A stretch of DNA of 64,000 nt from Oligoflexia bacterium (GTDB lineage Bacteria > Bdellovibrionota > UBA1018), in NCBI GenBank assembly GCA_903895855.1, contig CAITVN010000215.1, forward strand, positions 1-64,000. The letters are read 5' to 3'. Numbering within the stretch: position 1 is the stretch's first letter; each line of letters opens with the position of its first letter. Below are positions 26,252 to 35,169 of this stretch, piece by piece. The translations under genes and the position numbers were made by a program. Under the pieces are notes generated by a model, which worked only from the letters and a program-made list of their open reading frames with translations, made no database searches and was not told the origin of the DNA.

Positions 26252-27670
26252 CTACTTTCTCAACTTTTTTGCGTAATCGAGTTTATTGACCTGCCGCGAA
26301 CGCGCAATCGCAAGCGATTCTTTTGCAACATTTTCGGTAATGGTCGAACCTGAAGCAATGTAGGCACCTGATCCAATTTCAATCGGCGCGACAACCTGAC
26401 AATCGCTCCCCATAAAGACGTCATCACCAATGAGAGTTTTGTGCTTGCGGCTTCCATCAATCACTCTGCCGTCGAAATTACAGGTCACAAACCCGCAACC
26501 AATGTTGACCCGATCACCGACCTCGGCATCGCCCAAGTACGAAAGGTGAGCAACGCTAGTTTTTTTACCAATTTTTGATTTTTTTAGCTCAACGAAATTA
26601 CCCACTTTTGATTCTTCACCAACAATCGAATCGGGTCGAAGGTGGGCGTACGGCCCAAGTGTTGCCGCTCGCTTTATCACCGAGCTTTCGGCAACCGTTC
26701 CTTTTTTTATGATCACCTCATCTTCAACTTGAACGTCGATGAGCTCGACTCCATTGCCGATCCACACCCGGTCGCCAATTTTCGTCTCTCCTCGTAAAAC
26801 GACTGATGCGCCTAATTCAGTATCGGCACCCACTTGAACGGTTTCGTCTATTAAGGCAGTTCTGTAATCAGCAAATCGCACCCCAGCTTTCGCCAAGGCC
26901 TCAATTTTTCTTTGATTAAAGATCACCCTGGCTTGCGCGAGTTCCCAGGCATCGTTGATTCCTTTGAGATCTTCTGGGTGTTTCCACTTTAATACCTGAA
27001 TGCCCTTTTTTCCTAATGACGCAAACTCAATCAAGTCAGTGAGGTAGTATTCTTTTTGGGCATTCTTGTTGTTCAGCCTTGGCAGCATCGCCTTTAAGAA
27101 GCTCGCCTGAAAGCAATAGATAGAAGTGGCCACTTCTGAAATCAACTTTTCTCTCTCGCTAGCGTCTTTTTGTTCTACTATTCTTAAAACTTTTCCGGCC
27201 TTGCCCTTACGCACCACACGGCCATACCCGGTCGGATCGACCAGATCACAAGTCAATAGCCTGACGACATCTGTTCGGCTGAGTGATTCACTCAATTGCA
27301 CAACCAAGTTTTGGGTAATCAAAGGTAGATCACCAGGCAAAACGACAACTCTCGAATTAGAATGAAAGGCCGACTTGCCCCAATCAGAGTCGACTGAACA
27401 CAGAACGGCATGGCCAGTTCCTTTTTGTTCTTTTTGGTCAATAAAACTGAGATCGATCTGCGAATTTTCAAAAGTGGCAAGTAGTGCCGATTTTACCTTC
27501 TCGGCGCCATGCCCCACCACTACACCAATTTGGGCACCAGGAACCGCTCGAATCACGGTTCTAATCACCTGCTCTATCAGCGTAACCCCGCCCATTGTGT
27601 GCAAAACTTTTGGCAGATCTGAGTGCATTCGTTTACCCTGACCAGCTGCCAATATAAGAAAATGAGTCAT
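26252..27670 (-). CDS. glmU: bifunctional GlcNAc-1-P uridyltransferase/GlcN-1-P acetyltransferase
   Basis: A 472-residue cytoplasmic enzyme completing UDP-GlcNAc synthesis. The N-terminal pyrophosphorylase domain opens FLILAAGQGKRMHSDLPKVL and contains VLPGDLPLIT and EQKDASE. From about residue 250 the left-handed beta-helix begins (repeats such as IGDRVWIGNGVEL), with the acetyl-CoA-site blocks GPYAHLRPD, KVGNFVELKKSKIG and GDDVFMGSD. The start at 27670 fits the family. An upstream in-frame start at 27694 adds eight residues with no better ribosome site. It is the first gene of the leftward run to 15585. Confidence 0.97.
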   Translation of the reverse strand: MTHFLILAAGQGKRMHSDLPKVLHTMGGVTLIEQVIRTVIRAVPGAQIGVVVGHGAEKVKSALLATFENSQIDLSFIDQKEQKGTGHAVLCSVDSDWGKSAFHSNSRVVVLPGDLPLITQNLVVQLSESLSRTDVVRLLTCDLVDPTGYGRVVRKGKAGKVLRIVEQKDASEREKLISEVATSIYCFQASFLKAMLPRLNNKNAQKEYYLTDLIEFASLGKKGIQVLKWKHPEDLKGINDAWELAQARVIFNQRKIEALAKAGVRFADYRTALIDETVQVGADTELGASVVLRGETKIGDRVWIGNGVELIDVQVEDEVIIKKGTVAESSVIKRAATLGPYAHLRPDSIVGEESKVGNFVELKKSKIGKKTSVAHLSYLGDAEVGDRVNIGCGFVTCNFDGRVIDGSRKHKTLIGDDVFMGSDCQVVAPIEIGSGAYIASGSTITENVAKESLAIARSRQVNKLDYAKKLRK

Positions 27671-27779
27671 TCCTAGCTTTCGCGCGTTCAGCATTCCCTA
27701 CGGGTACCTAAAATCAAAAGAGCAGGCAAGCAAGGACCCCCTAGCGAGATAGTTTTTTTTCAGATATTCTAAGCTAGAC

Positions 27780-28559
27780 ATGACCCAAAAGAAAAAATTG
27801 CAACAATTGGCAATTGTTTTTGCAGCCACCCTTGTGATTGCTGCCTCTTGTGCCAAAATACCAACACCCGAGTCTCGCTTTGAAGGAACCTGGGATTTAG
27901 CGAACATTGGATGCGACAACTTTAACGGCCTCGATCCAGAGATCGCGGCAGGCCGCGCCATTGGTTTGCTCTCTGTTACCGGAAACAGTGGGACGTTGGT
28001 CATTGCTGTTGCTCCATCTCCATCGCCATCACCCTCTCCAGAGCCTGACCCCTACGGTTATGAAGTAGCAAGAGCCCAAAAAGTCGACCCGAAAAGGCCA
28101 CAAACTCACGGTTTTGCGAGCTCAATCACTAACTGTAAGCTAACTTATGCCTTTGATTTTATCGAAAAAGAAGCGGCATCTAGTGTTGATATCACTGCAC
28201 TCTATAGCGGCCGTTTTCAATTTAGGTTTAAAGCAAAGCCTGAATGTGCTCCGGCTGACTGTAACACGCAGTGTACAGCTTCAAAACAGGACATGAACGA
28301 GGAATATTTCACCGTCACCTTTGGCCCCAATAACGAAGATAAAACCGCCGCCGCGGGTTGGATTCAACTCAAACCCGAATTGAGCACAAATCTCTTCGCT
28401 ACTGACAACTGTTACCCGTATCCCATTCCCACACCATCTGATTCGGCCGGAAAGCCCATTTTTGGATTCACAAAACGAGGGCCTGACACCACCGTTCCTG
28501 CATGGGTGCAAACCGCGGTAGAAGAGCTTCCCATCATTTCAGCGTCGCCAACGCCTTAG
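27780..28559 (+). CDS. lipoprotein with Ser-Pro linker, unknown function
   Basis: A 259-residue lipoprotein. The signal peptide ends LVIAASC, a good lipobox. After about 70 residues, beginning FEGTWDLANIGCDN, there is a PSPSPSPSPEPDP linker. A second domain follows with three Cys-containing blocks (ITNCKLTY, PECAPADCNTQCTA, DNCYPYP), so disulfides are likely. The opening FEGTWDL recalls lipocalin-like or secreted beta-sandwich domains, but I cannot assign a family. It is divergent from glmU and convergent with the beta-barrel gene (3-nt gap). Confidence 0.75.
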   Translation: MTQKKKLQQLAIVFAATLVIAASCAKIPTPESRFEGTWDLANIGCDNFNGLDPEIAAGRAIGLLSVTGNSGTLVIAVAPSPSPSPSPEPDPYGYEVARAQKVDPKRPQTHGFASSITNCKLTYAFDFIEKEAASSVDITALYSGRFQFRFKAKPECAPADCNTQCTASKQDMNEEYFTVTFGPNNEDKTAAAGWIQLKPELSTNLFATDNCYPYPIPTPSDSAGKPIFGFTKRGPDTTVPAWVQTAVEELPIISASPTP

Positions 28560-28562
28560 AGT

Positions 28563-29546
28563 CTACAAAAACACCAAGAACCCTAGATTGAATGCTGACC
28601 AATTCATCGGTAGCATACTCATTTGAAAAGTTCGACCATCACTGGTGCTCATGAATCCGGTTCGCCATTGCCATGAAACGTCTAATGCAAACGGCGAGCG
28701 GGGCCAAAAATGGTACTGCATGCCGATGTCAAAGGCGACGTAAATTGGCCTAAAGACTAGCGAGTTGATTTGATCGGTGAATCGACCCGAACCTAACGCG
28801 AACCTCACCTTCTGACTGAAGCCAGGCAAGATTGAATCCATCATCACCGCATTTAGGGTAAGTCCAATATCATAGTGAATGGCGGTCCAAGGATCTAGTT
28901 TTGCTCGAAACCGATTAAATTCAGAGTCGAGATTCACAAAAGCGGCGTCGGTCGGTGCCGAACCAGGGTCAAGATTAGCTTTGATCGCCTGATAGGCAAC
29001 TGAGGCCACCCCGAAACGGGCATCAAATCCAAGCATTCCAGGTTCGTAACCGAAAGCGGCTTGCCACCCCTTAGTGAGAGAAAAGTTAGTGCCCCCGAGA
29101 TAAGCACCCCCCGCAAAAAAATTCTTATGTCTAACCATTTTTTGCGTCTGAATAGTAGGATAGGATGGCAGTTTTACCTTACCATTAACGATAGCATAAG
29201 GTGGCGCTTGAAGTTGCTTGGGCGCATCCGAAGGGTCAAACTCACCTCTCTCGTCTCTTTTGATTTCAGCCTTCACTTCTGTTATTTTCTGCGGTTTTTT
29301 TAGAGGATCTTCAGAAGCTTTCGGTGGCGCCTTTTTTCGCGTATCTCCGGCTTTCGATTCCGGTCTTTGCGATGCTTCGGCAGAATCGGCAGGCTTTCCT
29401 TGGTTTGAATAAAAGTCGGCACGCCCCACATCTTGTCCCGGAAAAACCGGCCCCGCTGCTCTCGCCGAATTGAGAGCATACCCGCAGACAAAGCAAAGCG
29501 AAACGACAGCAAGCGAACTATTGGTTCTAGTTTTCAAAATACACAC
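28563..29546 (-). CDS. exported outer-membrane beta-barrel protein with charged linker
   Basis: A 327-residue protein with a signal peptide (ending near ARAAG) and a 100-residue Lys/Glu/Pro-rich linker. The C-terminal barrel-like domain has amphipathic strands (NFFAGGAYLGGTNFSL, IHYDIGLTLNAVMM, AFDIGMQYHFW) ending in FNLGFLVFL. The domain plan, periplasmic linker then small barrel, suggests an OmpA-like or cell-wall-spanning outer-membrane protein, but no family signature is seen. The GTG start has GGAG 9 nt upstream and lies inside the end of the TolC-like gene (20-nt overlap), so the two are coupled. Confidence 0.72.
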   Translation of the reverse strand: MCILKTRTNSSLAVVSLCFVCGYALNSARAAGPVFPGQDVGRADFYSNQGKPADSAEASQRPESKAGDTRKKAPPKASEDPLKKPQKITEVKAEIKRDERGEFDPSDAPKQLQAPPYAIVNGKVKLPSYPTIQTQKMVRHKNFFAGGAYLGGTNFSLTKGWQAAFGYEPGMLGFDARFGVASVAYQAIKANLDPGSAPTDAAFVNLDSEFNRFRAKLDPWTAIHYDIGLTLNAVMMDSILPGFSQKVRFALGSGRFTDQINSLVFRPIYVAFDIGMQYHFWPRSPFALDVSWQWRTGFMSTSDGRTFQMSMLPMNWSAFNLGFLVFL

Positions 29547-31005
29547 TCAAATTATCTCCGGGTAAATTTGGAACACCCAGGGTTTTGCACAGATCAAGTT
29601 TCTTACTGAGGTGATCGATCTGATCTTTCAACAATTTGGCTTCTGACTCTCTCGCTTTATTAAGAGACTCGCGCAATTCGAGCCGATTGACCTCTTTTTT
29701 TCCGATCTGAGAAAACGCATTATTTAAGACGACCATGTCACTATCAGCTTGTTGTTTATCGTTAATGAGAGAGGTCTCGGTTGATTTGATGGTATCAATT
29801 TTTGACATGATGTCTTTCTTCAAGTTGATCAAACTAGCCGTGTAGGCAAGGTCTTGCTTTTCGAAATCATTTCTCGCTGTTTCTAGACGATAGTGACTCA
29901 AAAATCCGGTAGACGGGTCATAGAGCGGAATCGTAATTCCAGCAGAAATGGTCACCCCAACATCAAAATTGGCACCACCATCAGTCTTAACAGTTCGTGA
30001 GGTCGACAAATCACTAATTTGGTAACTGATACTGGCGCCGCTGATATCGAGTGTTGGGTAGGGCACCAAAGCTTTTTCTGCCGTTCGCAAATTAAGTTCA
30101 GCTGCCCTTAGCGCAGTCTTTGAATTAAAGACTGACGAACTCTGATCAAGTGCAATTGAATAGGCCTCTTCAGTCGTCAGTCGAAGCGGTGTAAATTTTA
30201 CCGTTTCTTGCACAAGGTACTTGGTACCGATGGGGTCACCCAGTTTTGGATTTAGCTCAAGCCCGGCGTTACGAACTTCAGTTTCTAGCGAGTTGATCGA
30301 CTCTTTGGCCTTTGCCAAATCAGAAACTGCCGATTGATATTCAGCTTCTTGGGCTTTGCCCACTCTAACGGCAGATTTTACTTGCGCTTCAATAGCCTCA
30401 GCGATGGTCAACGATCTTTTCGCCGCATCTAGCTGTTCAAGTGCCACCTTGAGATTCAGGATTTTCTGCACTACATCGGCACGAAGTTCTTTCTCTTTTT
30501 CTGCAAATTGACGTCTATCGGCATCCCACTTCAAGCGTGCGGAATCTAAACTATTCCAGTCCTCCCAACCATTGAACAGTTTATATTTTCCAGCCGAAAT
30601 CGTGAGTGAATGACCCTTCAAATAGCCTTCTTTATATTTCTCATAGCCGAGATCTGCCTTATTACTAACCCCACTAAATTGTCCTAAGGTATAACTAGTA
30701 GAGCCAAAATTCAGACCCAAACTGATATCTGGCAAAAAGAACTTGTACCAAGAGTTTCGATAACTCATCTCATTGGTACGGTAGGTCAGCTTGTCGCTCA
30801 AAAAATTCGTATCGGCCGCCATTGCTTTTTGAATTGCCCGCTTGAAAGTGAGAATTTCTGGTGAAATTGGCACCGGAATCGAGAGCGGTGGCGCACGCCT
30901 ATTTTCAGCGTGAACGACTAAAAACGAACTCAGGAGCAGCGTGACGGCTGTGAGCATAGAGAGAAGGACACAAAAGCACTTCGTATAAAAAGAGCGAGAA
31001 AACAC
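29527..31005 (-). CDS. TolC-like outer-membrane efflux protein
   Basis: A 492-residue protein with signal peptide (LLSSFLVVHAEN) and the two-fold pattern of the OEP/TolC family. Long helices rich in Ala, Leu and Glu (FKRAIQKAMAADTNFL, KELRADVVQKILNLKVALEQ, LTTEEAYSIALDQSS, AAELNLRTAEKALVPYP) alternate with barrel strands (LPDISLGLNFGSTSY, VGVTISAGITIPLYDP). It would form the outer-membrane duct of a type I export or RND/ABC efflux system. No inner-membrane or adaptor genes lie beside it. The neighbouring overlapping gene encodes a barrel protein, so a joint envelope role is possible. Confidence 0.85.
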   Translation of the reverse strand: MFSRSFYTKCFCVLLSMLTAVTLLLSSFLVVHAENRRAPPLSIPVPISPEILTFKRAIQKAMAADTNFLSDKLTYRTNEMSYRNSWYKFFLPDISLGLNFGSTSYTLGQFSGVSNKADLGYEKYKEGYLKGHSLTISAGKYKLFNGWEDWNSLDSARLKWDADRRQFAEKEKELRADVVQKILNLKVALEQLDAAKRSLTIAEAIEAQVKSAVRVGKAQEAEYQSAVSDLAKAKESINSLETEVRNAGLELNPKLGDPIGTKYLVQETVKFTPLRLTTEEAYSIALDQSSSVFNSKTALRAAELNLRTAEKALVPYPTLDISGASISYQISDLSTSRTVKTDGGANFDVGVTISAGITIPLYDPSTGFLSHYRLETARNDFEKQDLAYTASLINLKKDIMSKIDTIKSTETSLINDKQQADSDMVVLNNAFSQIGKKEVNRLELRESLNKARESEAKLLKDQIDHLSKKLDLCKTLGVPNLPGDNLSVYFEN

Positions 31006-31070
31006 TTAATAACTAGTTTACCGTTATTCACAACCAGATCTATGGGCAAGATTTTCCATTTGAATTTCAA

Positions 31071-31451
31071 GTGAAGACCTCTAGAATGACAACTGTCATG
31101 ACACCATTTCTACAGAAAATTTCGTTAAAACAGGCATCGGTTTTTGCCATCTATTTGGCGGCTACATTAGTTCACCTTTATTTGTTCGCAGCAGACGCCA
31201 ATGCCGACTGTAGCGCTTGCGCTACCGAACTGTCTGGCGTGAATCAAGAAAAGGCTGCCTACACAACCTATCAAGACCTGCTTGAGAGAAATAAGCAGTT
31301 TCTAGAAGGCCCAGGGGGGCAAGATGCTTCAAAAGCCATCAAAGTAAAATCCAATATTTTAGTCCTAATGTTGAAAATCGATACTGCAAAAAATAATACA
31401 GAAGCATTGACTAAGGACATTCAAAAGAAATGCCCTGCTTGCTCAATTTAA
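31071..31451 (+). CDS. small exported protein with two CxxC motifs
   Basis: A product of up to 126 residues with a hydrophobic export segment (ASVFAIYLAATLVHLYLF) and a mature part of about 80 residues. That part starts ADCSACATEL and ends KKCPACSI, so one CxxC sits at each end of a helical, Gln/Lys-rich middle. The pair could bind a metal or form a disulfide clamp; no family is recognised. The start is uncertain: GTG at 31071, or ATG at 31086 or 31098, none with a strong ribosome site. It is followed 16 nt later by the HAMP protein gene. Confidence 0.65.
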   Translation: MKTSRMTTVMTPFLQKISLKQASVFAIYLAATLVHLYLFAADANADCSACATELSGVNQEKAAYTTYQDLLERNKQFLEGPGGQDASKAIKVKSNILVLMLKIDTAKNNTEALTKDIQKKCPACSI

Positions 31452-31467
31452 AGAAAGCGACCTCATT

Positions 31468-31926
31468 ATGAATCAACCAGTAAAAAAAACCTATAAACGA
31501 AAACTCAGAAATTACCTCATCGACCCGAAATATCAGCTAAAATACTCTTTTTGGTTGAGCTTCACCGGTTTTATGTTGGTTTTGCTGAACTCTGCCCTCT
31601 TCTATTACTACATTCGCGAAAATTACGAACTCTTGGTTGAACTCTCACCAATGACTAACGATGCTAAAGCCCAACTGTACCGAGAGCTCAATGAGATCGT
31701 TCTTCGCCTCACGCTGATTTCAGTCAGTTTTTTGACGGTCGTCTCAGCTCTGGGCATCATCATGTCACATCGAACAGCGGGGCCCCTTTATCATTTTCGG
31801 CGAGTCTTCGAGCTCATCAAGAAAGGCGACCGTGCAGCTAGGGTTCGCTTGAGACCAACCGACGACTTTCAAGAAGTGGCCAAGTCATTCAACGAAATGA
31901 TGGACTCGATGGGGGCGACAAAGTAG
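31468..31926 (+). CDS. membrane HAMP-domain protein without output domain
   Basis: A 152-residue inner-membrane protein with a basic N-terminal tail, a first membrane helix (about 28-49), a short periplasmic loop, a second helix (about 78-99) and one HAMP domain (GPLYHFRRVFELIKKGDRAA, then PTDDFQEVAKSFNEMMD). It ends right after the HAMP, with no methyl-accepting, kinase or cyclase domain. HAMP domains relay conformational signals, so it may act through partner proteins (inference). It follows the CxxC protein gene by 16 nt and precedes the dksA promoter. Confidence 0.82.
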   Translation: MNQPVKKTYKRKLRNYLIDPKYQLKYSFWLSFTGFMLVLLNSALFYYYIRENYELLVELSPMTNDAKAQLYRELNEIVLRLTLISVSFLTVVSALGIIMSHRTAGPLYHFRRVFELIKKGDRAARVRLRPTDDFQEVAKSFNEMMDSMGATK

Positions 31927-32025
31927 CGAGACGCCGAAGAAACATCACCCCAAAAAAATAGTTTAGATTTCGCCACACAAACCGAAAAGTTCTTTCGAGG
32001 ACAATTCTTCGGATTCTGAGATTTA

Positions 32026-32054
32026 TTGAATTCAAAGGTTGCAATTCTTATAAA
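32026..32054 (+). promoter_or_regulatory. putative housekeeping promoter of dksA
   Basis: TTGAAT (32026-32031), 17-bp spacer, TATAAA (32049-32054). The -35 lies in the palindrome TTGAATTCAA (32026-32035) and the -10 lies in the left arm of an 11-bp inverted repeat. Transcription would start near 32061, about 22 nt before the dksA ATG. Confidence 0.55.
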
Positions 32055-32068
32055 ACCTTATAAGAATT
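32043..32068. repeat. perfect 11-bp inverted repeat at the dksA promoter
   Basis: AATTCTTATAA (32043-32053) and TTATAAGAATT (32058-32068) are exact reverse complements around AACC. The repeat overlaps the -10 element and the predicted start of transcription, so it looks more like an operator than a terminator. Confidence 0.7.
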
Positions 32069-32082
32069 TAATGGGGGATAGT

Positions 32083-32445
32083 ATGGACGCTAAAGTAATG
32101 GCTAGATTTAAAAAGTCTCTTTTGGAAGAAAAGCAGAGAATTCTGAATAACTCTAAAAATACGATGAAAAACGACCTGGCAATGTCTCCCGATGACTTGC
32201 CCGATGAAACTGACTTAGCAGCTAATGAAATTAGCCAGAATCTCGTATTTAAGCTTAGAGATCGTGAAAGAATCATGCTGACCCAGATCGACGAGGCACT
32301 CTCGCGTATGGATGAAGGCAGCTTTGGCACTTGTGAAGACTGCGAAGAGCCGATCGAGCCACGAAGACTCGAGGCACGCCCGGTTTCAACCCTTTGTATC
32401 GCCTGCAAAGAACGAGAAGAACACCGCGAAAAAATTTACGCGTAG
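32083..32445 (+). CDS. dksA: DksA/TraR-type RNA polymerase regulator
   Basis: A 120-residue protein that enters the RNA polymerase secondary channel and, with ppGpp, controls rRNA and amino-acid promoters (family knowledge). The coiled-coil N-terminal part has the acidic tip DETDLAAN, matching the DxxDxA motif needed for DksA activity. The C-terminal C4 zinc finger has TCEDCEEPIEPRRLEARP then LCIACKERE. The ATG at 32083 has GGGGGA 4 nt upstream. An in-frame ATG at 32071 and the frame start at 32026 lie at or before the predicted transcript start. It is followed by a strong terminator. Confidence 0.93.
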   Translation: MDAKVMARFKKSLLEEKQRILNNSKNTMKNDLAMSPDDLPDETDLAANEISQNLVFKLRDRERIMLTQIDEALSRMDEGSFGTCEDCEEPIEPRRLEARPVSTLCIACKEREEHREKIYA

Positions 32446-32474
32446 CAAAAGCCTCTATTCGGCAATTTTATGAC

Positions 32475-32503
32475 AAACGCCTGGGAAATTCCCGGGCGTT
32501 TTT
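32475..32503 (+). terminator. strong intrinsic terminator after dksA
   Basis: AAACGCCTGGG pairs with CCCGGGCGTTT (11 pairs, one G-U) around AAATT, running directly into TTTTT. It lies 30 nt past the dksA stop codon and separates dksA from lon. Confidence 0.9.
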
Positions 32504-32658
32504 CGTTTCAGAAATCACTGATTTATCGCTCTTTTTGAAATCTTTTGCTCAACTCTGATTAATCCCTAAAGCCCCCCTCGTGATTGGCCGAATCATAGAA
32601 TAAGCAATCTGACCCAATTCAAGGTCGGGTTAACGGCGAAACCGGGAGACCATTAGGA

Positions 32659-35121
32659 ATGATCACTAACTACGACGGCGAGCAAATCGAAATCCCAGAA
32701 AACCTACCGATGTTACCAGTCAGAGACATTGTCATATTTCCTTACATGATAATTCCTCTATTTGTAGGACGAGACTCTTCAATTAAGAGTGTGGAAGAAG
32801 CCCTTGCTCGCAATGACCGACTCATTTTTTTATCATCACAAAAAGACATCAACGAAGAACACCCGAGTCCTGAGACCATTTATAAGACCGGCACCGTTTC
32901 GATGATCATGAGAATGAGAAAGCTACCTGACGGTAGAATTAAAGTTCTCACTCAAGGTTTATGTAAAGCGACCATCGAAGAGTTCACCCAAAAAGATCCT
33001 TTCTTTAGCGTGAAGATTTCAAGAATTCAAGAAACCACCACCACGGCGCCTGCCGACTCTGAGGCCCTGATGCGCACAGTTCGCGAGCAACTAGAACGCA
33101 TCATTGCACTCGGAAAGGTCTTGAGCCCAGACATTCTCATGGTCGTCGAAGACATTTTAGACCCAGGTCGTTTAGCCGATCTTGTGGCTTCAAATCTCGG
33201 GTTAAAGGTATCAGAGTCTCAGAATATTCTTGAAACTCATGATCCCTTTGAAAAGCTCAAAAAAGTTCATGAAATTCTCAACCGCGAGATGGAAGTACTC
33301 ACCATTCAAGCTAAAATTCGCACTCAAGCTAAAGACGAAATGTCAAAATCGCAAAAAGAATACTTTCTGCGAGAACAAATGCGCGCGATCAAGAGTGAGC
33401 TCGGTGACAATGATTCGAAATCTGAAGAAATCAACGACCTTCGTGACAAAGTCGCAAAGGCTAAAATGCCAAACGATGTCGAAATTGAGGCCATGAAACA
33501 GTTAGGGCGACTTGAGCGCATGCACCCAGATGCATCAGAAGCGAGCATGCTGAGAACCTATATTGACTGGCTTGTCGAAACGCCGTGGAGCAAACAAACA
33601 GTCGATAATCTCGACTTAGCCAGAGCGAAGGCCATTTTAGACGAAGACCATCACAACCTTGTCAAAATCAAAGAGCGAGTTCTTGAGTACCTAGCAGTCA
33701 GAAAACTCAAAGATAAGATGCGTGGCCCCATTCTTTGCTTCGCTGGCCCTCCAGGTGTCGGAAAAACTTCACTAGGTAAATCTATTGCAAGAGCGCTCGG
33801 ACGTGAGTTTGTTAGAGTGAGCCTAGGCGGAGTAAAAGACGAAGCCGAAATTCGTGGACATCGACGAACCTACGTTGGTGCGATGCCTGGACGAGTCGTC
33901 CAAGGGCTCAAACAAGCAGGAACCAACAACCCCGTATTCATTCTAGATGAAATTGATAAATTAGGTAACGACTTCAGAGGAGACCCATCTGCGGCACTAC
34001 TCGAAGTTCTCGACCCTGAGCAAAATAATTCATTTAGAGATCACTACATGAATGTGTCGCTCGACCTTTCAAACGTCATGTTCTTAGCAACCTGCAACGT
34101 GCTTGATACCATTCCTTCGGCATTGCGCGATCGCATGGAAATCATTCACCTTCCAGGCTACACTGAAGAGGAAAAACAATTCATAGCAAGGCGCTATTTA
34201 GTGCCGAAGCAAATTGGCGAAAACGGTATTAATAATGACCAAATTGAAATTACCGACACCGCCATTGAAACTGTTGTCAGTCAGTACACTCGTGAGGCCG
34301 GCCTGCGAAATCTCGAGAGAAACATGGCAACTATATGCCGAAAAACAGCGAAATTAGTCGCTGAAGGCAAGAAAGAAAAGACAACGATAACACCTGAATT
34401 AGTCTACAAATTCTTAGGGCCAGCTCCATTTCTTCGCGAAGATGAACAAGAAAAAGACGAAGTAGGAATTGCAACTGGCCTTGCCTGGACGTCAGTGGGA
34501 GGAGAAATTCTCTACGTCGAAACCACCTCTACGCGTGGCAAAGGCAGTATTCAACTCACCGGTCAGCTTGGAGATGTGATGAAAGAAAGTGGTCAGGCCG
34601 CGCTTGGTCTGATCAGGTGGAGGGCAAAAGACTTCGGCATTGACGAAGATACCTTAGCTCACGCTGATATTCATGTACACTTTCCTCAAGGTGCGATTCC
34701 AAAAGATGGTCCTTCTGCGGGGATCACTATGGCCACGGCGATTATCTCTCGCCTAACAGGAATTCCTGTCAGAAGAGACGTTGCCATGACTGGTGAAATC
34801 ACACTAACGGGTAGGGTTCTACCTATTGGCGGCCTAAAGGAAAAGGCCCTCGCCGCCATGAGGCACGGAGTGAAAACAATTATTATTCCTTACAAGAATA
34901 AGAAGGACCTCGAAGACATTCCAGAAGAATACCGCCAACACCTGACCTTCGTTCCGGTCAAAACTATTGACGAAGTTCTTGAAGTGGCACTCACTCAAAA
35001 GCTAAATGTCAACAGTTCAAAGGTGTCTGCACTACCTGGAACGGGAACTGGGGCTACCTCAGGCGGAAAATCCTTCAAAAAGGGCCGTCGGGTCGCATCG
35101 GGCTTCGATCAAGTTGCGTAG
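32659..35121 (+). CDS. lon: ATP-dependent Lon protease
   Basis: An 820-residue LonA-type protease. The N-terminal substrate-binding LON domain opens [20 protein letters not shown]. Then follow a coiled-coil linker ([19 protein letters not shown]), the AAA+ module with [15 protein letters not shown] and [11 protein letters not shown], and the protease domain with the Ser-Lys dyad in [15 protein letters not shown] and [15 protein letters not shown]. The C-terminal 35 residues are Gly/Ser/Lys-rich. It degrades misfolded and regulatory proteins in the cytoplasm. A purine stretch TTAGGA abuts the ATG. The 213-nt gap after dksA holds the dksA terminator and presumably the lon promoter, which I could not identify with confidence. 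Confidence 0.97.
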   Translation: MITNYDGEQIEIPENLPMLPVRDIVIFPYMIIPLFVGRDSSIKSVEEALARNDRLIFLSSQKDINEEHPSPETIYKTGTVSMIMRMRKLPDGRIKVLTQGLCKATIEEFTQKDPFFSVKISRIQETTTTAPADSEALMRTVREQLERIIALGKVLSPDILMVVEDILDPGRLADLVASNLGLKVSESQNILETHDPFEKLKKVHEILNREMEVLTIQAKIRTQAKDEMSKSQKEYFLREQMRAIKSELGDNDSKSEEINDLRDKVAKAKMPNDVEIEAMKQLGRLERMHPDASEASMLRTYIDWLVETPWSKQTVDNLDLARAKAILDEDHHNLVKIKERVLEYLAVRKLKDKMRGPILCFAGPPGVGKTSLGKSIARALGREFVRVSLGGVKDEAEIRGHRRTYVGAMPGRVVQGLKQAGTNNPVFILDEIDKLGNDFRGDPSAALLEVLDPEQNNSFRDHYMNVSLDLSNVMFLATCNVLDTIPSALRDRMEIIHLPGYTEEEKQFIARRYLVPKQIGENGINNDQIEITDTAIETVVSQYTREAGLRNLERNMATICRKTAKLVAEGKKEKTTITPELVYKFLGPAPFLREDEQEKDEVGIATGLAWTSVGGEILYVETTSTRGKGSIQLTGQLGDVMKESGQAALGLIRWRAKDFGIDEDTLAHADIHVHFPQGAIPKDGPSAGITMATAIISRLTGIPVRRDVAMTGEITLTGRVLPIGGLKEKALAAMRHGVKTIIIPYKNKKDLEDIPEEYRQHLTFVPVKTIDEVLEVALTQKLNVNSSKVSALPGTGTGATSGGKSFKKGRRVASGFDQVA

Positions 35122-35169
35122 CCGCAGTATCTGACTTACACTCTAGTGTGTTGGTAAAAGATACTTTTC

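Noticed and set aside
28015..28050. Short tandem repeat (CCATCGCCATCTCC-like)
   Set aside because: It encodes the Ser-Pro linker of the lipoprotein and is explained by protein low complexity; no mobile element or CRISPR spacing is seen.
35138..35149. Short hairpin ACACT-CT-AGTGT after lon as a terminator
   Set aside because: The stem is only 5 bp with a 2-nt loop and there is no T tract.
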